Of a DNA stretch of 44,078 nucleotides, positions 24,332-33,833 are shown piece after piece. Position numbers and translations under genes: made by a program. The notes beneath the pieces are model-generated. The model saw only the letters and a list, made by a program, of their open reading frames with translations. It had not been told where the DNA came from and did no database searches. Each line of letters begins with the position of its first letter. The first letter of the stretch is position 1. Location of the stretch: assembly GCA_964592635.1 (NCBI GenBank), contig CAZQFZ010000006.1:1-44078 (forward strand), given 5' to 3'. Source of the stretch: VMCP01 sp964592635 (GTDB lineage Bacteria; Bacteroidota; Bacteroidia; NS11-12g; UBA955).

Positions 24332-27300
24332 ATGAAGGATAAATTACTTAAACTGGTATTTACATGGTTACTGAGTATGGTGTCTGTAGCAGCATTTGCA
24401 CAGACCAACTTTGCCGATTATCGTGTTAGTACAACAGATCCCGATGGTAAGCCATTGGAAGGAGTGAAGGTACGTTTGTATTTGAACGACATTTTAAAAG
24501 CGGATGAAATTACAGACAGTGACGGTAATGCGTTGTTTCAAACGCTAAGCCCTGGAACGTATCGCGTTGAATTAACTAAAGACGGTTTTTCGCCATACAA
24601 ACTAGAAGGGGTAGAGCTTTCTGCGGGTTTGAACGAACCGTTAAAAGTTCCTATGACCAATAGAATGTCTGATGTCATCATTACAACAAAAGCTAAAGCC
24701 AAGGTTATTCAATTAGAGAAAAACGAACAAACGATATCGGGTAGTACAATATTGGGTGGTGGTCGTCGTGGTGTTGGAGCTTTAACGGCTACAAACTCCG
24801 CGATTATTGAATCTCGCCAAGGTATTTCTGTACGTGGTACTCGTGCAGATGGTAACGGAACGTTCATTGACGGTGTGAGAGCAATTGGAGGTGGAGCTAT
24901 TCCTTCTTTGGGGGTTGACCAGCTTTCTGTAAATATTGGTGGTATTCCAGCGATGTACGGTGACTTAACAGGGGGTGCGTTTTCATATACTTCCAAAAGT
25001 GCTACGGAGAAATTCGTATCTATTTTCGAGGGAATCACTTCAACTGGTTTGGATCCATATGGTTACAATACGTTAGAGGGTTTCTTTGCTGGTCCGTTGT
25101 GGGTAAAAGAAAAGAAAAACTTAGAGGGTAAAACTGAGAAGAACGTTGTATTGGGTTTCACACTTAACGGAACCGTTGGTTATTTCGGAGATCCAGATCC
25201 AACTAGAACGGGTGTATATGTATTGAAGGAAGACAAGTTAAGAGATTTGGAAAACCAACCATTGGTATTCACGCCGAATGGTTTCGTTCACAGAGCGGCA
25301 TATTTAAAAGAAAATGATTTTGAGCGGTTGGCGGCACGACCTACATCTCAACAGTATAACGGTAACTTAATTGGTAAGTTAGAGTTTAATCCTACAAAAG
25401 ACATCAACGTTACTGCATTTGCCAGTTACAACTATGGTGGTGGCCGAGCGGCTACAAATACCATTATGAACTTTGAAAACAATGCTAGAATTGACAACCA
25501 AACCTTCCGGGCGTATTTGTCATTCCGTCAAAATTTCAAATTGAGCAAAGAGAGTACGATTAAGAGTGCATTTTATACGATTCGTGCTGAATATCAAAAT
25601 ACGTTTTCTCAAACTCGTCATGCGAAACATTTGGATAATGTTTTTGATTATGGTTATATCGGTGCATTCCAAGCATTCCCGACGCCTGTATTTGCTTATT
25701 CCAACTACGATGCTCAGCAGGATCCGAATAAATCACCTAGAATTGTTCGCGACCAAAACGGAAACATCGTTCAACTAAGAAATTATTGGGAGCAAGTAGG
25801 ATTCGTGGATACAGCACTTCGTTTCACGGCGAGTGATTTGAATCCTGTTCGTTCTAAATATACTCAAAATGTATATGATTTTTATGATCAGTTAGGAGCT
25901 ACAATTTCTAATCCTTTAACTATTTTGATGAGTCAGGGATTGTTGAACGGTTACAATCCTAATAACGTATATTCACTTTGGGCAACTCCAGGTACTGAAG
26001 TTGGATCATGGGGAAAATCTCAAACAGAGCGTTATTCATTATTTGCTTTAGGTCAGATGCAAGTAAAGCCAAAAACTGTGAATGGTAGAGAGCGTACGCC
26101 ACATGACTTGCAGGCAGGATTTTATTACGAGCAAAACTTTAACCGTGGATATACATTAAATGCAAATGGATTATGGATTTTAATGCGTCAATTGGCCAAC
26201 AAGCACATTGCTGAGTTAGATATCAATAATCCTATATTGAGTTACGATGCAAATGGTGTTTTCACCGACACTGTTCGTTACAACCGATTAATCAACTATA
26301 CTGATCAATCTACATTTGATCGCAATTTGAGAAATAAACTAATTGCTGCTGGTGCAAAAGACGTTTACGGTAATGCAATTAATGAAAGTACATTTATTGA
26401 TGTTAATTCATATTCTCCAGATCAATTTGATATTTCCATGTTTAGCGCAGATGAATTATTGAATAATGGTAATCCTTATGTGAACTATTTTGGATACGAT
26501 TACACTGGAAATCGCAGAATTAACAGTAAGTTATCGATAAATGACTTCTTGAACAATCGTTCAGAAAGAAACATTGGTGCGTTCCAACCCATTTATATTG
26601 CAGCATGGATTCAAGACCAGTTCCAATTTAAAGATTTGATTTTCCGTATGGGACTTCGTATGGAACGCTATGATGCAAATCAAAGTGTTTTGAAAGACGC
26701 ATACAGTCTGTATCCTATTCGCACTGCTGGTGAGGTTAGCGAGATCAACGGATTGCCAACGGATCACCCAGGTAATATTTCTCCCGATGCATATGTTTAT
26801 GTAAATGATATGCAGTCGCCAACTCGCATTATCGGATACCGTGAAGGTGATCGTTGGTATAATGCAGATGGATCTGAACAAAGAAATCCAGAATTTTTGG
26901 CTAACCAAACAAGCAACGGTAAAATAGCGCCTTATTTGGTGGATATTAATAAACAAGAAGTTACCGATAAAACATTTGTGGATTACACACCAGCAATTAA
27001 TTTGTTGCCTCGTATTTGGTTCTCTTTCCCATTGGAACCTAAGAAGAAAACCTTCTATGTTAGCTACGATGTATTGGCACAAAGACCAAACGCAGGTGCT
27101 TCATTCGTTACTATTGATGACGTATATTTCTTGAAATTCCGTCAAGGAACCACCTTAGCTAATGGAAGTTTGAACTCTCGTATGAAAACAGATTACGAAG
27201 TGGGTTATAAGCAAATCTTTGGTTCCAAAGGCAATAAAGGTTTAGAATTAAGTGCATCTTATTCTGAAATCAGAAATGACTTTGGATTGTTCCAGGTGAA

Positions 27301-28087
27301 CCAAGCGTATCCTGTAACTTACACTACATTCAGAAATATTGACTTTGCCACCATCACTGGTTTCAGAGGTAACTTTAGCGTGCGCGATTTAGGAGCTATG
27401 TCGGTTTCTGTTAGTTACATGTTACAGTTTGCTGACGGAACAGGTTCAAATATTAGTTCACAGCAAGCATTGATCGCTAGTAATCAACCGAACTTAAGAA
27501 CAGTAATTCCATTGGGTGAATTGGATATTCGTCATAACTTAAAGTTATCTACAACATGGGCTTGGGCCGGTGGACGTGATCCAATTTCTAAGAAAAATTT
27601 ATACACTGGTCCTAAGTTGTGGGATAAAGAAATCTTGAAGTTTACAAGTATTAACATCATTGCCAATACCTACAGTGGAGGACCTTATACTCCAACGGTG
27701 CGTGCAGTGCAAATTGGAGCTGTTGACCGTGCTCAAATCAAGGGTGTTCCTTTCGGAGCACGCTTGCCTTGGCAGTACAACTTCGATATGAACTTTACAA
27801 AAGGATTTCAGTTAACGCGTAACGGTGCAAAGAATCCATTGAACTTTCAAGTGTTTTTGTGGGTAAACAATGTATTGAACACATGGAATGTATTGGGTGT
27901 GTTTCCTTTCACGGGGCAACCTAACGACGATGGTTTCTTAAATAGTCCTCAAGGTCAACTTTTGGTAAAAACTCAGGTTGATACTCAGAGTTATATCGAT
28001 TTATACCGATTGTTGCTTAACTCTCAAACTCAAAACTGGAACGCTCCAAGAACTATTCGTTTAGGTGTACGTTTCAACTTAAATTAA
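24332..28087 (+). CDS. TonB-dependent receptor with carboxypeptidase-regulatory-like N-domain
   Basis: A 1251-residue outer-membrane protein. A signal peptide (residues 1-24, cleavage at AAFAQ) precedes a carboxypeptidase-regulatory-like beta-sandwich (about 28-108, GKPLEGVKVRLYLNDILKAD...TLSPGTYRVELTKDGF), a plug domain (about 145-235, including GISVRGTRADGNGTFIDGVR and GGIPAMYGDLTGGAF) and a long barrel ending RTIRLGVRFNLN. This is the common Bacteroidota receptor plan; the transported substrate is not predictable and no SusD partner follows. The next gene starts 20 nt on and the PorV-like gene follows, so the three form an operon. No TonB box is recognised. Confidence 0.92.
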   Translation: MKDKLLKLVFTWLLSMVSVAAFAQTNFADYRVSTTDPDGKPLEGVKVRLYLNDILKADEITDSDGNALFQTLSPGTYRVELTKDGFSPYKLEGVELSAGLNEPLKVPMTNRMSDVIITTKAKAKVIQLEKNEQTISGSTILGGGRRGVGALTATNSAIIESRQGISVRGTRADGNGTFIDGVRAIGGGAIPSLGVDQLSVNIGGIPAMYGDLTGGAFSYTSKSATEKFVSIFEGITSTGLDPYGYNTLEGFFAGPLWVKEKKNLEGKTEKNVVLGFTLNGTVGYFGDPDPTRTGVYVLKEDKLRDLENQPLVFTPNGFVHRAAYLKENDFERLAARPTSQQYNGNLIGKLEFNPTKDINVTAFASYNYGGGRAATNTIMNFENNARIDNQTFRAYLSFRQNFKLSKESTIKSAFYTIRAEYQNTFSQTRHAKHLDNVFDYGYIGAFQAFPTPVFAYSNYDAQQDPNKSPRIVRDQNGNIVQLRNYWEQVGFVDTALRFTASDLNPVRSKYTQNVYDFYDQLGATISNPLTILMSQGLLNGYNPNNVYSLWATPGTEVGSWGKSQTERYSLFALGQMQVKPKTVNGRERTPHDLQAGFYYEQNFNRGYTLNANGLWILMRQLANKHIAELDINNPILSYDANGVFTDTVRYNRLINYTDQSTFDRNLRNKLIAAGAKDVYGNAINESTFIDVNSYSPDQFDISMFSADELLNNGNPYVNYFGYDYTGNRRINSKLSINDFLNNRSERNIGAFQPIYIAAWIQDQFQFKDLIFRMGLRMERYDANQSVLKDAYSLYPIRTAGEVSEINGLPTDHPGNISPDAYVYVNDMQSPTRIIGYREGDRWYNADGSEQRNPEFLANQTSNGKIAPYLVDINKQEVTDKTFVDYTPAINLLPRIWFSFPLEPKKKTFYVSYDVLAQRPNAGASFVTIDDVYFLKFRQGTTLANGSLNSRMKTDYEVGYKQIFGSKGNKGLELSASYSEIRNDFGLFQVNQAYPVTYTTFRNIDFATITGFRGNFSVRDLGAMSVSVSYMLQFADGTGSNISSQQALIASNQPNLRTVIPLGELDIRHNLKLSTTWAWAGGRDPISKKNLYTGPKLWDKEILKFTSINIIANTYSGGPYTPTVRAVQIGAVDRAQIKGVPFGARLPWQYNFDMNFTKGFQLTRNGAKNPLNFQVFLWVNNVLNTWNVLGVFPFTGQPNDDGFLNSPQGQLLVKTQVDTQSYIDLYRLLLNSQTQNWNAPRTIRLGVRFNLN

Positions 28088-28106
28088 TTGAATAAATAAC
28101 AAGAAA

Positions 28107-31100
28107 ATGAAAAAGTTAGGTATCATATTCGCAAGTTTATTAGCATTGCAAGCTGGTTTCAGTCGCCCGATTGAAAATATGGGGAGTCGTGCAAATAAAT
28201 TAAAGGTAAATAAGCGCGCAGGAGCATTAGCAAATACGTGTAACCCGGCATCTCAATCAGCGGATTTGGACGTGAATAACGTTCGAACCAAATTATTGAA
28301 CGGTGGTGATATGTGGTGGGATTTGAACAATCCTAAGTACGAAGTTCCAAAAATTAATGACCCGAACGCTGTTAGAAAACATGCATTGTTTTCTGGTGCG
28401 ATTTGGATTGGAGGTAAAGACAATGGGGGTAATTTGAAATTGGCAGCAATGACTTACCGTCAGAACGGTAGTGATTTCTGGCCAGGTCCATTGGATACAA
28501 CCAGTGCGGCAACGGATCCATTGCGTTGTAATGCATATGACAGAATGTGGAAGGTTACACGTGATGAGTTAGAAGAATTCGAAACGTCTAAGTATCTTAC
28601 ACAAAGTGCTGGAATTAGAGATTGGCCCGGTGGGAAGGATAGAAGTGTCAAATATGGTGCTGAAGCGGCCTACATGGCCCCTTATAAAGAAATAGTGCCA
28701 GATGGTGTTTATAATCCATTTGATGGTGAACATCCAGTACTTGATGAAAGACGTCCTGTAAATGAGAATGGCGTTGATCGTCAACCAGATATGTTCATTT
28801 GGTGGGTATATAACGATAGAGGAAATATTCACTCAGAATCTTCTGGACAACCTATTGGTATTGAATGTCAAACAACAGCATTTGCTTTCTCCACCAATGA
28901 TGAGGTGAACAACATGACTTTCTACACCACTAAAATTATTAACCGTGGTTTTACTACAGTGAACGAATGTTACATGGGGCAATGGGTAGATGCCGATTTG
29001 GGTAACTATGCTGATGACTATGTTGGTTGCGATGTTCCCAGAAGTTTAGGTTACTGTTACAATGGTGATGATGAAGACGAAGGGGTATTGGGTTATGGAT
29101 TGAATCCACCCACAGTGGGAGTTGACTATTTTGAAGGTCCAACGGATACTGCTGGTAATCAAATGGGAATGAGTCACTTTATGTATTACAACAATACAAG
29201 TGACCCAATCAGTGGTAACCCTGATGGTAATAATGCGAATACTTTCTATAATTATTTGAAGGGTAAGTGGAAGCAAGGTCAAAATGTAACTTGGGGAGGA
29301 AACGGTTTTGGCGGTAGTCGATCTGCGAATTTTATGTTCCCTGGAAATACTGATGCTTCTTTTGCTGGTGAATGTTGGGATGAAAAGAGTGCAGGTAACC
29401 GTCCTGGTGACCGTCGTTTCATACAATCAACTGGACCATTCTTATTAAGACCTGGACAAGTTCAACGTATTACAGTGGGTGTGGTTTGGGCTAGAACTAC
29501 AAGTGGTGGAGCAGGTTCACCTTGTTTGGGTACTGGATCTATTCGTTTGTTGCAATTGGCGAGTGACAAAGCTCAAACTTTGTTTAACAACAATTTCAAA
29601 ATTTTGGATGGACCTAATGCGCCAGATATTGAAATTCAAGAATTGAATCAGGAATTGGTTTTGAAATTCTTGAATACGAATTCTGAAAAGGTTGAGAATT
29701 ATGTTGAAAAATATCGTAACGCTGCTAACCGTGAATTGACTTACAAATTTGAGGGTTACTTAGTTTATCAATTGAAGGATGCAACTGTGAATACAGGAGA
29801 TTTGGATAATGTAGATAAAGCGCGATTGTTATTCCAATGCGATATGAAAAATAATCGCGGTCAAATCATCAACCGGGTTTACGATCCAAAATTGAGTCAA
29901 ATGATTCCAGTTGAGAAGGTGGATGGTGCTGACAAAGGAATTCAACATACTTTCAGTATCAAGAATGACTTGTTTGCAACTGGATCCAATACTACTTTGA
30001 TTGACTTCAAGAACTACTATTACATGGTATTGAGTTATGCAATTTTGTCTGACGATACTTTACAGTTAGATCCGAACCAATTCTTAGCCGGTAGAAGAAA
30101 TATCAGAGTTTATCGTGCTACACCACATAAAACAGAACCTGAAAACTTTGGTACAGAATTGCAGTCGTCTTATGGTAGCGGACCAAGTTTAACACGTATT
30201 TCTGGACGTGGAAACGGTGGTATGGCTTTGGAATTCACCAAAGAAACGGTTGATGAAATATTGGCTAAGGGGATTTCAGAAAAACCTAAATATGTTGCAG
30301 GTGCTGGTCCTGTGAATATCAAAGTAGTGGATCCATTGAAGATTCCCAATGCTAAGTTTGAGTTAATTGTTCGTGAACGCAAGCCTTCCGTTGCAGCTGG
30401 TTTAAAGGATTCTATGACTTCGAATTCCACATGGATGTTAGTGAAAAAAGGAGAGGCTGGAAACAATGACACCATTTTCTCTGATACTACAATAGCATTG
30501 AAATTTGAAACAGTTCAAGGACGTAGAAGTCCGTTTAATGCAACTCAAGAAACATTGGCCGATTGGGGTATGAGTGTAGAATGGACGCAAGTGACCAATC
30601 CCTCAGAAAATGCAGCTGCTGATCCTTCGAATGGTGTAATTGATTGGTCTGTAACTTGGGAAGATAACGGTAAGCAATGGTTAACTGCTGTTGTGGATAA
30701 TGATGCACAAGGAACGGCTACATCTGGTTCTCCATGGTTGAACTGGATTCGTTCTGGTGCTACAGGAAGAGGTTCAACTTTCGATGGGTTCTACCATGAC
30801 TTTATGAGTACTGCAGGTGAACCTTTAGATCCAGGTGGGGCGTTCGAGCGAATTTGGAATGGTAGAATTGCACCTTACGGTTTAACAGCACGTGAAAAGT
30901 ATAGTGCTACTTCAGGCAGAAATACTTATGGTTTTGCTTGGTCAGGTAATGCTTCATGGTTGCAAAATCCGCTTTCTGAAACCCATAGTTTTGAATTGGT
31001 GATTACCCGTGATAAGAGTAAATGGACACGTTGCGCGGTAATTGAAATGGCTGACGATGAAGTTAAGAACAGTACCGAAGGTCAAATGGCGAAATTCAAC

Positions 31101-32021
31101 ATGCGTTTTGGTACATCTAAAAATGTTAACATGGAGGATGAAGCTGGAAGTCAAGGGTTAAGCTGGTTCCCGGGTTATGCTATTAACTTGGAAACGGGTG
31201 AGCGTTTGAATATAGCCTTCAGTGAAGACAGTTATTTGGCTGGTGAAAACGGTCGTGATATGATATGGAATCCTACTTCTAATGTTTATAATGATAATGG
31301 TAATTATCCTGCAATTGGTGGAAAGCATTTTATTTACATTTTCGGAACTGGAAAACATGGTATTACCCGTAACATTCAGGGTGAGCGTTATTATGGTAGT
31401 GATGATGCGAATTTTGATCGCTTCAAAAAAGGGTTGCAGTCTACCACCGTTGGTGGAAATCCTAACAATTTGGAGAAGATTCGTTTACTGTCTCAAGCTA
31501 CATGGGTAATTCCTACTTATTTGGCGCCAGGTTATAGTATTGGTAAAGATGGTTTGCCACCTACTGAAGTAAAAATTAAGGTGAGAATACGTAAATCGTA
31601 CACTACTTTTGAGACTTCAGATAAGAGAAACAACGATCGCCCGATGTATGAATTTGATGGTGCTGAAATAGCTCCTAAAATTAGCAAAGAGATTGGACGT
31701 AAGAATTTGGATTTAGTTAATGTAGTTCCCAATCCTTATAGGGGTTACAGCGAATATGAAAACAGTCCAATCGATTCTCGTGTAAAAATCACCAACTTGC
31801 CCCCTGATGCTACTATTACTATTTTTGATATGGCAGGAAACATAATTCGTCGTATTACAAAGAGTGATGAACGCACTTACTATGAGTGGGACTTGAAGAA
31901 CGCTAGTAACGTGCCAATTTCAAGCGGTTTGTATTTGATTCATGTGAAGTCACCAGGATTAGGTGAGAAAGTAGTTCGTTGGTATGGTATCATGCATGCT
32001 GTAGATTTAGATACGTATTAA
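28107..32021 (+). CDS. Large exported protein with T9SS-type C-terminal domain
   Basis: A 1304-residue surface protein. Residues 1-19 form a signal peptide. The N-terminal part has NNVRTKLLNGGDMWWDL and AVRKHALFSGAIWIGGKDNGGNLKLAAMTYRQ, a segment I recognise from other Bacteroidota T9SS cargo proteins. Asp/Asn/Gly-rich stretches (DDYVGCD, NGDDEDEGV) could bind calcium. The last ~95 residues (VVPNPYRGYSEYE..., VKITNLPPDATITIFDMAGNIIRRI, YYEWDLKN, SGLYLIHVKSPGLGEKVVRW) match the type-A-like T9SS C-terminal sorting domain, extended by GIMHAVDLDTY. Probably secreted by T9SS and anchored outside. Function unknown; operon with the receptor and PorV-like genes. Confidence 0.88.
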   Translation: MKKLGIIFASLLALQAGFSRPIENMGSRANKLKVNKRAGALANTCNPASQSADLDVNNVRTKLLNGGDMWWDLNNPKYEVPKINDPNAVRKHALFSGAIWIGGKDNGGNLKLAAMTYRQNGSDFWPGPLDTTSAATDPLRCNAYDRMWKVTRDELEEFETSKYLTQSAGIRDWPGGKDRSVKYGAEAAYMAPYKEIVPDGVYNPFDGEHPVLDERRPVNENGVDRQPDMFIWWVYNDRGNIHSESSGQPIGIECQTTAFAFSTNDEVNNMTFYTTKIINRGFTTVNECYMGQWVDADLGNYADDYVGCDVPRSLGYCYNGDDEDEGVLGYGLNPPTVGVDYFEGPTDTAGNQMGMSHFMYYNNTSDPISGNPDGNNANTFYNYLKGKWKQGQNVTWGGNGFGGSRSANFMFPGNTDASFAGECWDEKSAGNRPGDRRFIQSTGPFLLRPGQVQRITVGVVWARTTSGGAGSPCLGTGSIRLLQLASDKAQTLFNNNFKILDGPNAPDIEIQELNQELVLKFLNTNSEKVENYVEKYRNAANRELTYKFEGYLVYQLKDATVNTGDLDNVDKARLLFQCDMKNNRGQIINRVYDPKLSQMIPVEKVDGADKGIQHTFSIKNDLFATGSNTTLIDFKNYYYMVLSYAILSDDTLQLDPNQFLAGRRNIRVYRATPHKTEPENFGTELQSSYGSGPSLTRISGRGNGGMALEFTKETVDEILAKGISEKPKYVAGAGPVNIKVVDPLKIPNAKFELIVRERKPSVAAGLKDSMTSNSTWMLVKKGEAGNNDTIFSDTTIALKFETVQGRRSPFNATQETLADWGMSVEWTQVTNPSENAAADPSNGVIDWSVTWEDNGKQWLTAVVDNDAQGTATSGSPWLNWIRSGATGRGSTFDGFYHDFMSTAGEPLDPGGAFERIWNGRIAPYGLTAREKYSATSGRNTYGFAWSGNASWLQNPLSETHSFELVITRDKSKWTRCAVIEMADDEVKNSTEGQMAKFNMRFGTSKNVNMEDEAGSQGLSWFPGYAINLETGERLNIAFSEDSYLAGENGRDMIWNPTSNVYNDNGNYPAIGGKHFIYIFGTGKHGITRNIQGERYYGSDDANFDRFKKGLQSTTVGGNPNNLEKIRLLSQATWVIPTYLAPGYSIGKDGLPPTEVKIKVRIRKSYTTFETSDKRNNDRPMYEFDGAEIAPKISKEIGRKNLDLVNVVPNPYRGYSEYENSPIDSRVKITNLPPDATITIFDMAGNIIRRITKSDERTYYEWDLKNASNVPISSGLYLIHVKSPGLGEKVVRWYGIMHAVDLDTY

Positions 32022-32043
32022 TCCATTTTAATTTAGAAGAAAG

Positions 32044-33159
32044 ATGAAATTTAATTTTAAAAATATAGCGTTATTGTTCACAGCATCCTTAGGTTCTATG
32101 GCAAACAACGCATTTGCTGGGAATCCTGAAAGACAAGGTCAGGCAGGGGCTATGCAGTTGACGATCAACGGATGGGCTCGTAGCTCAGGTTTGGGTTGGG
32201 CGAACGGAGGACGTGTTACAGGTTCGGAATCCATGTTTATGAATGTTGGAGGTTTGGATCGTATGGCGAATAAAACGGAGTTGGTTTTTGCTAGAACTGA
32301 ATGGTTAATGGGTTCAGGTATAGGTATTAACAACTTGGGTTTTGGTGTAAAAATGGGAGAGGATGGAGATAAAGGAACCTTAGGGATTCAGGTGATGCAA
32401 TTTGGGATTGACCCAATTGATATAACTACGGAAGAAAATCCCTATGGTGGAATTGGTACCTATCGTGTGAATATGACAAACATTGGTTTATCATACGGCA
32501 AGAGTTTCTCAAAAAGCATTTCTGCCGGAGTTACAGCGCGCTTAGTTACTGAAGGTATTCCTGATGCAAGTGCAACCGGCATGTCGCTTGATGCTGGAGT
32601 ACAATACTCCACTACTCTTTTAGCTGGTGCTAGTAAAATCAAGAGAAATGATTTTAATTTTGGTGTTTCTGTTAAGAATATTGGTCCTGATATGAATTTT
32701 AGCGGTGATGGTTTGAGTTACAAAGCGGTAATTCAAAACAGTCCACTTACCAAAACAATGGAAGTAAAAACGGCATCAATTAAACTGCCTTCCATGTTGA
32801 ACATTGCGGCTTCATATGATATCAGATTGGATAAAACAGCTGGTGTTTACGATAATCGTTTAACATTGAGTTTTGCTTTTACGAATCACTCGTTTAGTGC
32901 GAATCAGACAACCTTGTCTGCAGAGTATGCTTACAAAGAAATGTTAAGTGTTCGAGGCGGCTTCTGTTACCAAAATGGTATTTTTGGAGAAGAAGCGAAC
33001 TATACAACCGCCTATTCTGGTCCTATGGCTGGAGTAAGCTATGATTTTAAGATGGCTGAGGGAAATGTAGTTTCTTTGGATTACAGTTATAGAGCATCTA
33101 ATTTCTTTAGTGGAACACATTCCTTTGGTATAAGAATAGGTTTGGGTTCGGCTGAATAA
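32044..33159 (+). CDS. PorV/PorQ-family outer-membrane protein
   Basis: A 371-residue FadL-like barrel. Signal peptide residues 1-26 (NNAFAG cleavage). The N-terminal NPERQGQAGAMQLTINGWARSSGLGWANGGRVTGSESMFMNVGGLDRM segment is the PorV/PorQ family opening, followed by alternating strands to GSAE at the end. PorV shuttles T9SS cargo from the translocon to the attachment complex and PorQ retains cargo; paralogues often sit beside specific cargo genes. Its position 22 nt after a T9SS cargo gene suggests a dedicated shuttle or anchor for that cargo (inference). A strong terminator follows. Confidence 0.87.
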   Translation: MKFNFKNIALLFTASLGSMANNAFAGNPERQGQAGAMQLTINGWARSSGLGWANGGRVTGSESMFMNVGGLDRMANKTELVFARTEWLMGSGIGINNLGFGVKMGEDGDKGTLGIQVMQFGIDPIDITTEENPYGGIGTYRVNMTNIGLSYGKSFSKSISAGVTARLVTEGIPDASATGMSLDAGVQYSTTLLAGASKIKRNDFNFGVSVKNIGPDMNFSGDGLSYKAVIQNSPLTKTMEVKTASIKLPSMLNIAASYDIRLDKTAGVYDNRLTLSFAFTNHSFSANQTTLSAEYAYKEMLSVRGGFCYQNGIFGEEANYTTAYSGPMAGVSYDFKMAEGNVVSLDYSYRASNFFSGTHSFGIRIGLGSAE

Positions 33160-33225
33160 TTTTAGAATTTATTCACTTTTTTAGAGAAACGTAGATTTAA
33201 GATTTTAGATAATCTATATTTAAAT

Positions 33226-33233
33226 TATCTTTG
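33226..33233 (+). promoter_or_regulatory. TATCTTTG motif just before the operon terminator
   Basis: An exact TAnnTTTG copy that would start a transcript at about 33238, the first base of the terminator hairpin. A chance occurrence in AT-rich DNA is likely; the alternative is a tiny transcript. Confidence 0.2.
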
Positions 33234-33237
33234 TTTT

Positions 33238-33274
33238 GTTGCATCAACTTAAACGGTTGGTGCAACATTTTTTT
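33238..33274 (+). terminator. Intrinsic terminator of the receptor/cargo/PorV operon
   Basis: GTTGCATCAAC (33238-33248) pairs with GTTGGTGCAAC (33256-33266) over 11 bp with one G-U pair, loop TTAAACG, followed by A and seven T (33268-33274). It is 79 nt after the PorV-like stop, ending the three-gene unit. Confidence 0.9.
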
Positions 33275-33353
33275 AATACATATAGGAAAAGGCCAAAGTT
33301 CTGATTTTTAGTTTTGTTTACGATACATTGAAAACTCGAGGGATTAAATCTTA

Positions 33354-33502
33354 CAGAAATTGCAACGACTTGTATTGCAGCTTTTAGTGGCTTAGATCTG
33401 CAGTAATTGAAACGACTTGCATTGTAGCTTTTAATTGTTTAGATCTTCAGAAATTGCAACGACTAAAACTGAATTTTACATTGAGTTTTACGTGAATGCT
33501 GA
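33354..33502. repeat. Degenerate 47-bp tandem repeats
   Basis: Units at 33354-33400 and 33401-33447 are exactly 47 bp and about four-fifths identical; each begins CAGnAATTGnAACGACTTG and ends TTAGATCTk. A third unit begins at 33448 with CAGAAATTGCAACGACT and then diverges into the 55-bp sequence duplicated across the assembly gap. The end of a decayed unit (ATTAAATCTTA) precedes 33354. Not a CRISPR: no constant repeat with unique spacers of usual size. Confidence 0.75.
33448..33502. repeat. Left copy of a 55-bp direct repeat flanking the gap
   Basis: Identical over 55 bp to 33603-33657. The sequence starts CAGAAATTGCAACGACTAAA and ends GTGAATGCTGA, right at the first N. Such identity at both contig ends means either contig overlap or a collapsed repeat array. 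Confidence 0.95.
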
Positions 33503-33602
33503 NNNNNNNNNNNNNNNNNNNNNNNNNNNNNNNNNNNNNNNNNNNNNNNNNNNNNNNNNNNNNNNNNNNNNNNNNNNNNNNNNNNNNNNNNNNNNNNNNN
33601 NN
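33503..33602. other. Assembly gap (100 N)
   Basis: Exactly 100 N, the convention for unknown size. Both borders carry the same 55 bp, so the true distance may be negative (overlap) or the gap may hide more repeat copies. Any frame read across it is meaningless. Confidence 0.99.
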
Positions 33603-33657
33603 CAGAAATTGCAACGACTAAAACTGAATTTTACATTGAGTTTTACGTGAATGCTGA
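33603..33657. repeat. Right copy of the 55-bp direct repeat flanking the gap
   Basis: Begins at the first base after the gap and is identical to 33448-33502; sequence after it (ATTAAATTCGTTAAATG) is unique. Confidence 0.95.
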
Positions 33658-33833
33658 ATTAAATTCGTTAAATGTCATAAGTGGAACTGAATTCGAACGA
33701 GTAATTTAAATGAAAGTTTTTTTTAAGAGTAATTAAAACACAAATAAAAGATAGCGATTGTTAAAAACGGATAAAAAGGAAGTAAATAGTTTATAGTTAA
33801 ATAGAAAAGTTGAATTTTTAAATACCTAAAGTA
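33658..33833. other. greA upstream region, no gene
   Basis: AT-rich 176-nt stretch after the right repeat. No frame, terminator hairpin or exact TAnnTTTG box is visible on the plus strand; the greA promoter should be here but I cannot place it. Confidence 0.4.

Noticed and set aside
26561..27082. 173-codon antisense frame in the TonB receptor gene
   Set aside because: Cys/Ile-rich nonsense translation with no family resemblance, opposite a clear barrel-coding frame.
33435..33650. Open frame of 71 codons crossing the N run
   Set aside because: About half of it is undetermined sequence and the two ends are the same 55-bp repeat; not a gene.
33354..33657. CRISPR array
   Set aside because: The units are contiguous, degenerate 47-bp copies without a constant repeat alternating with unique spacers, and no cas gene is nearby.
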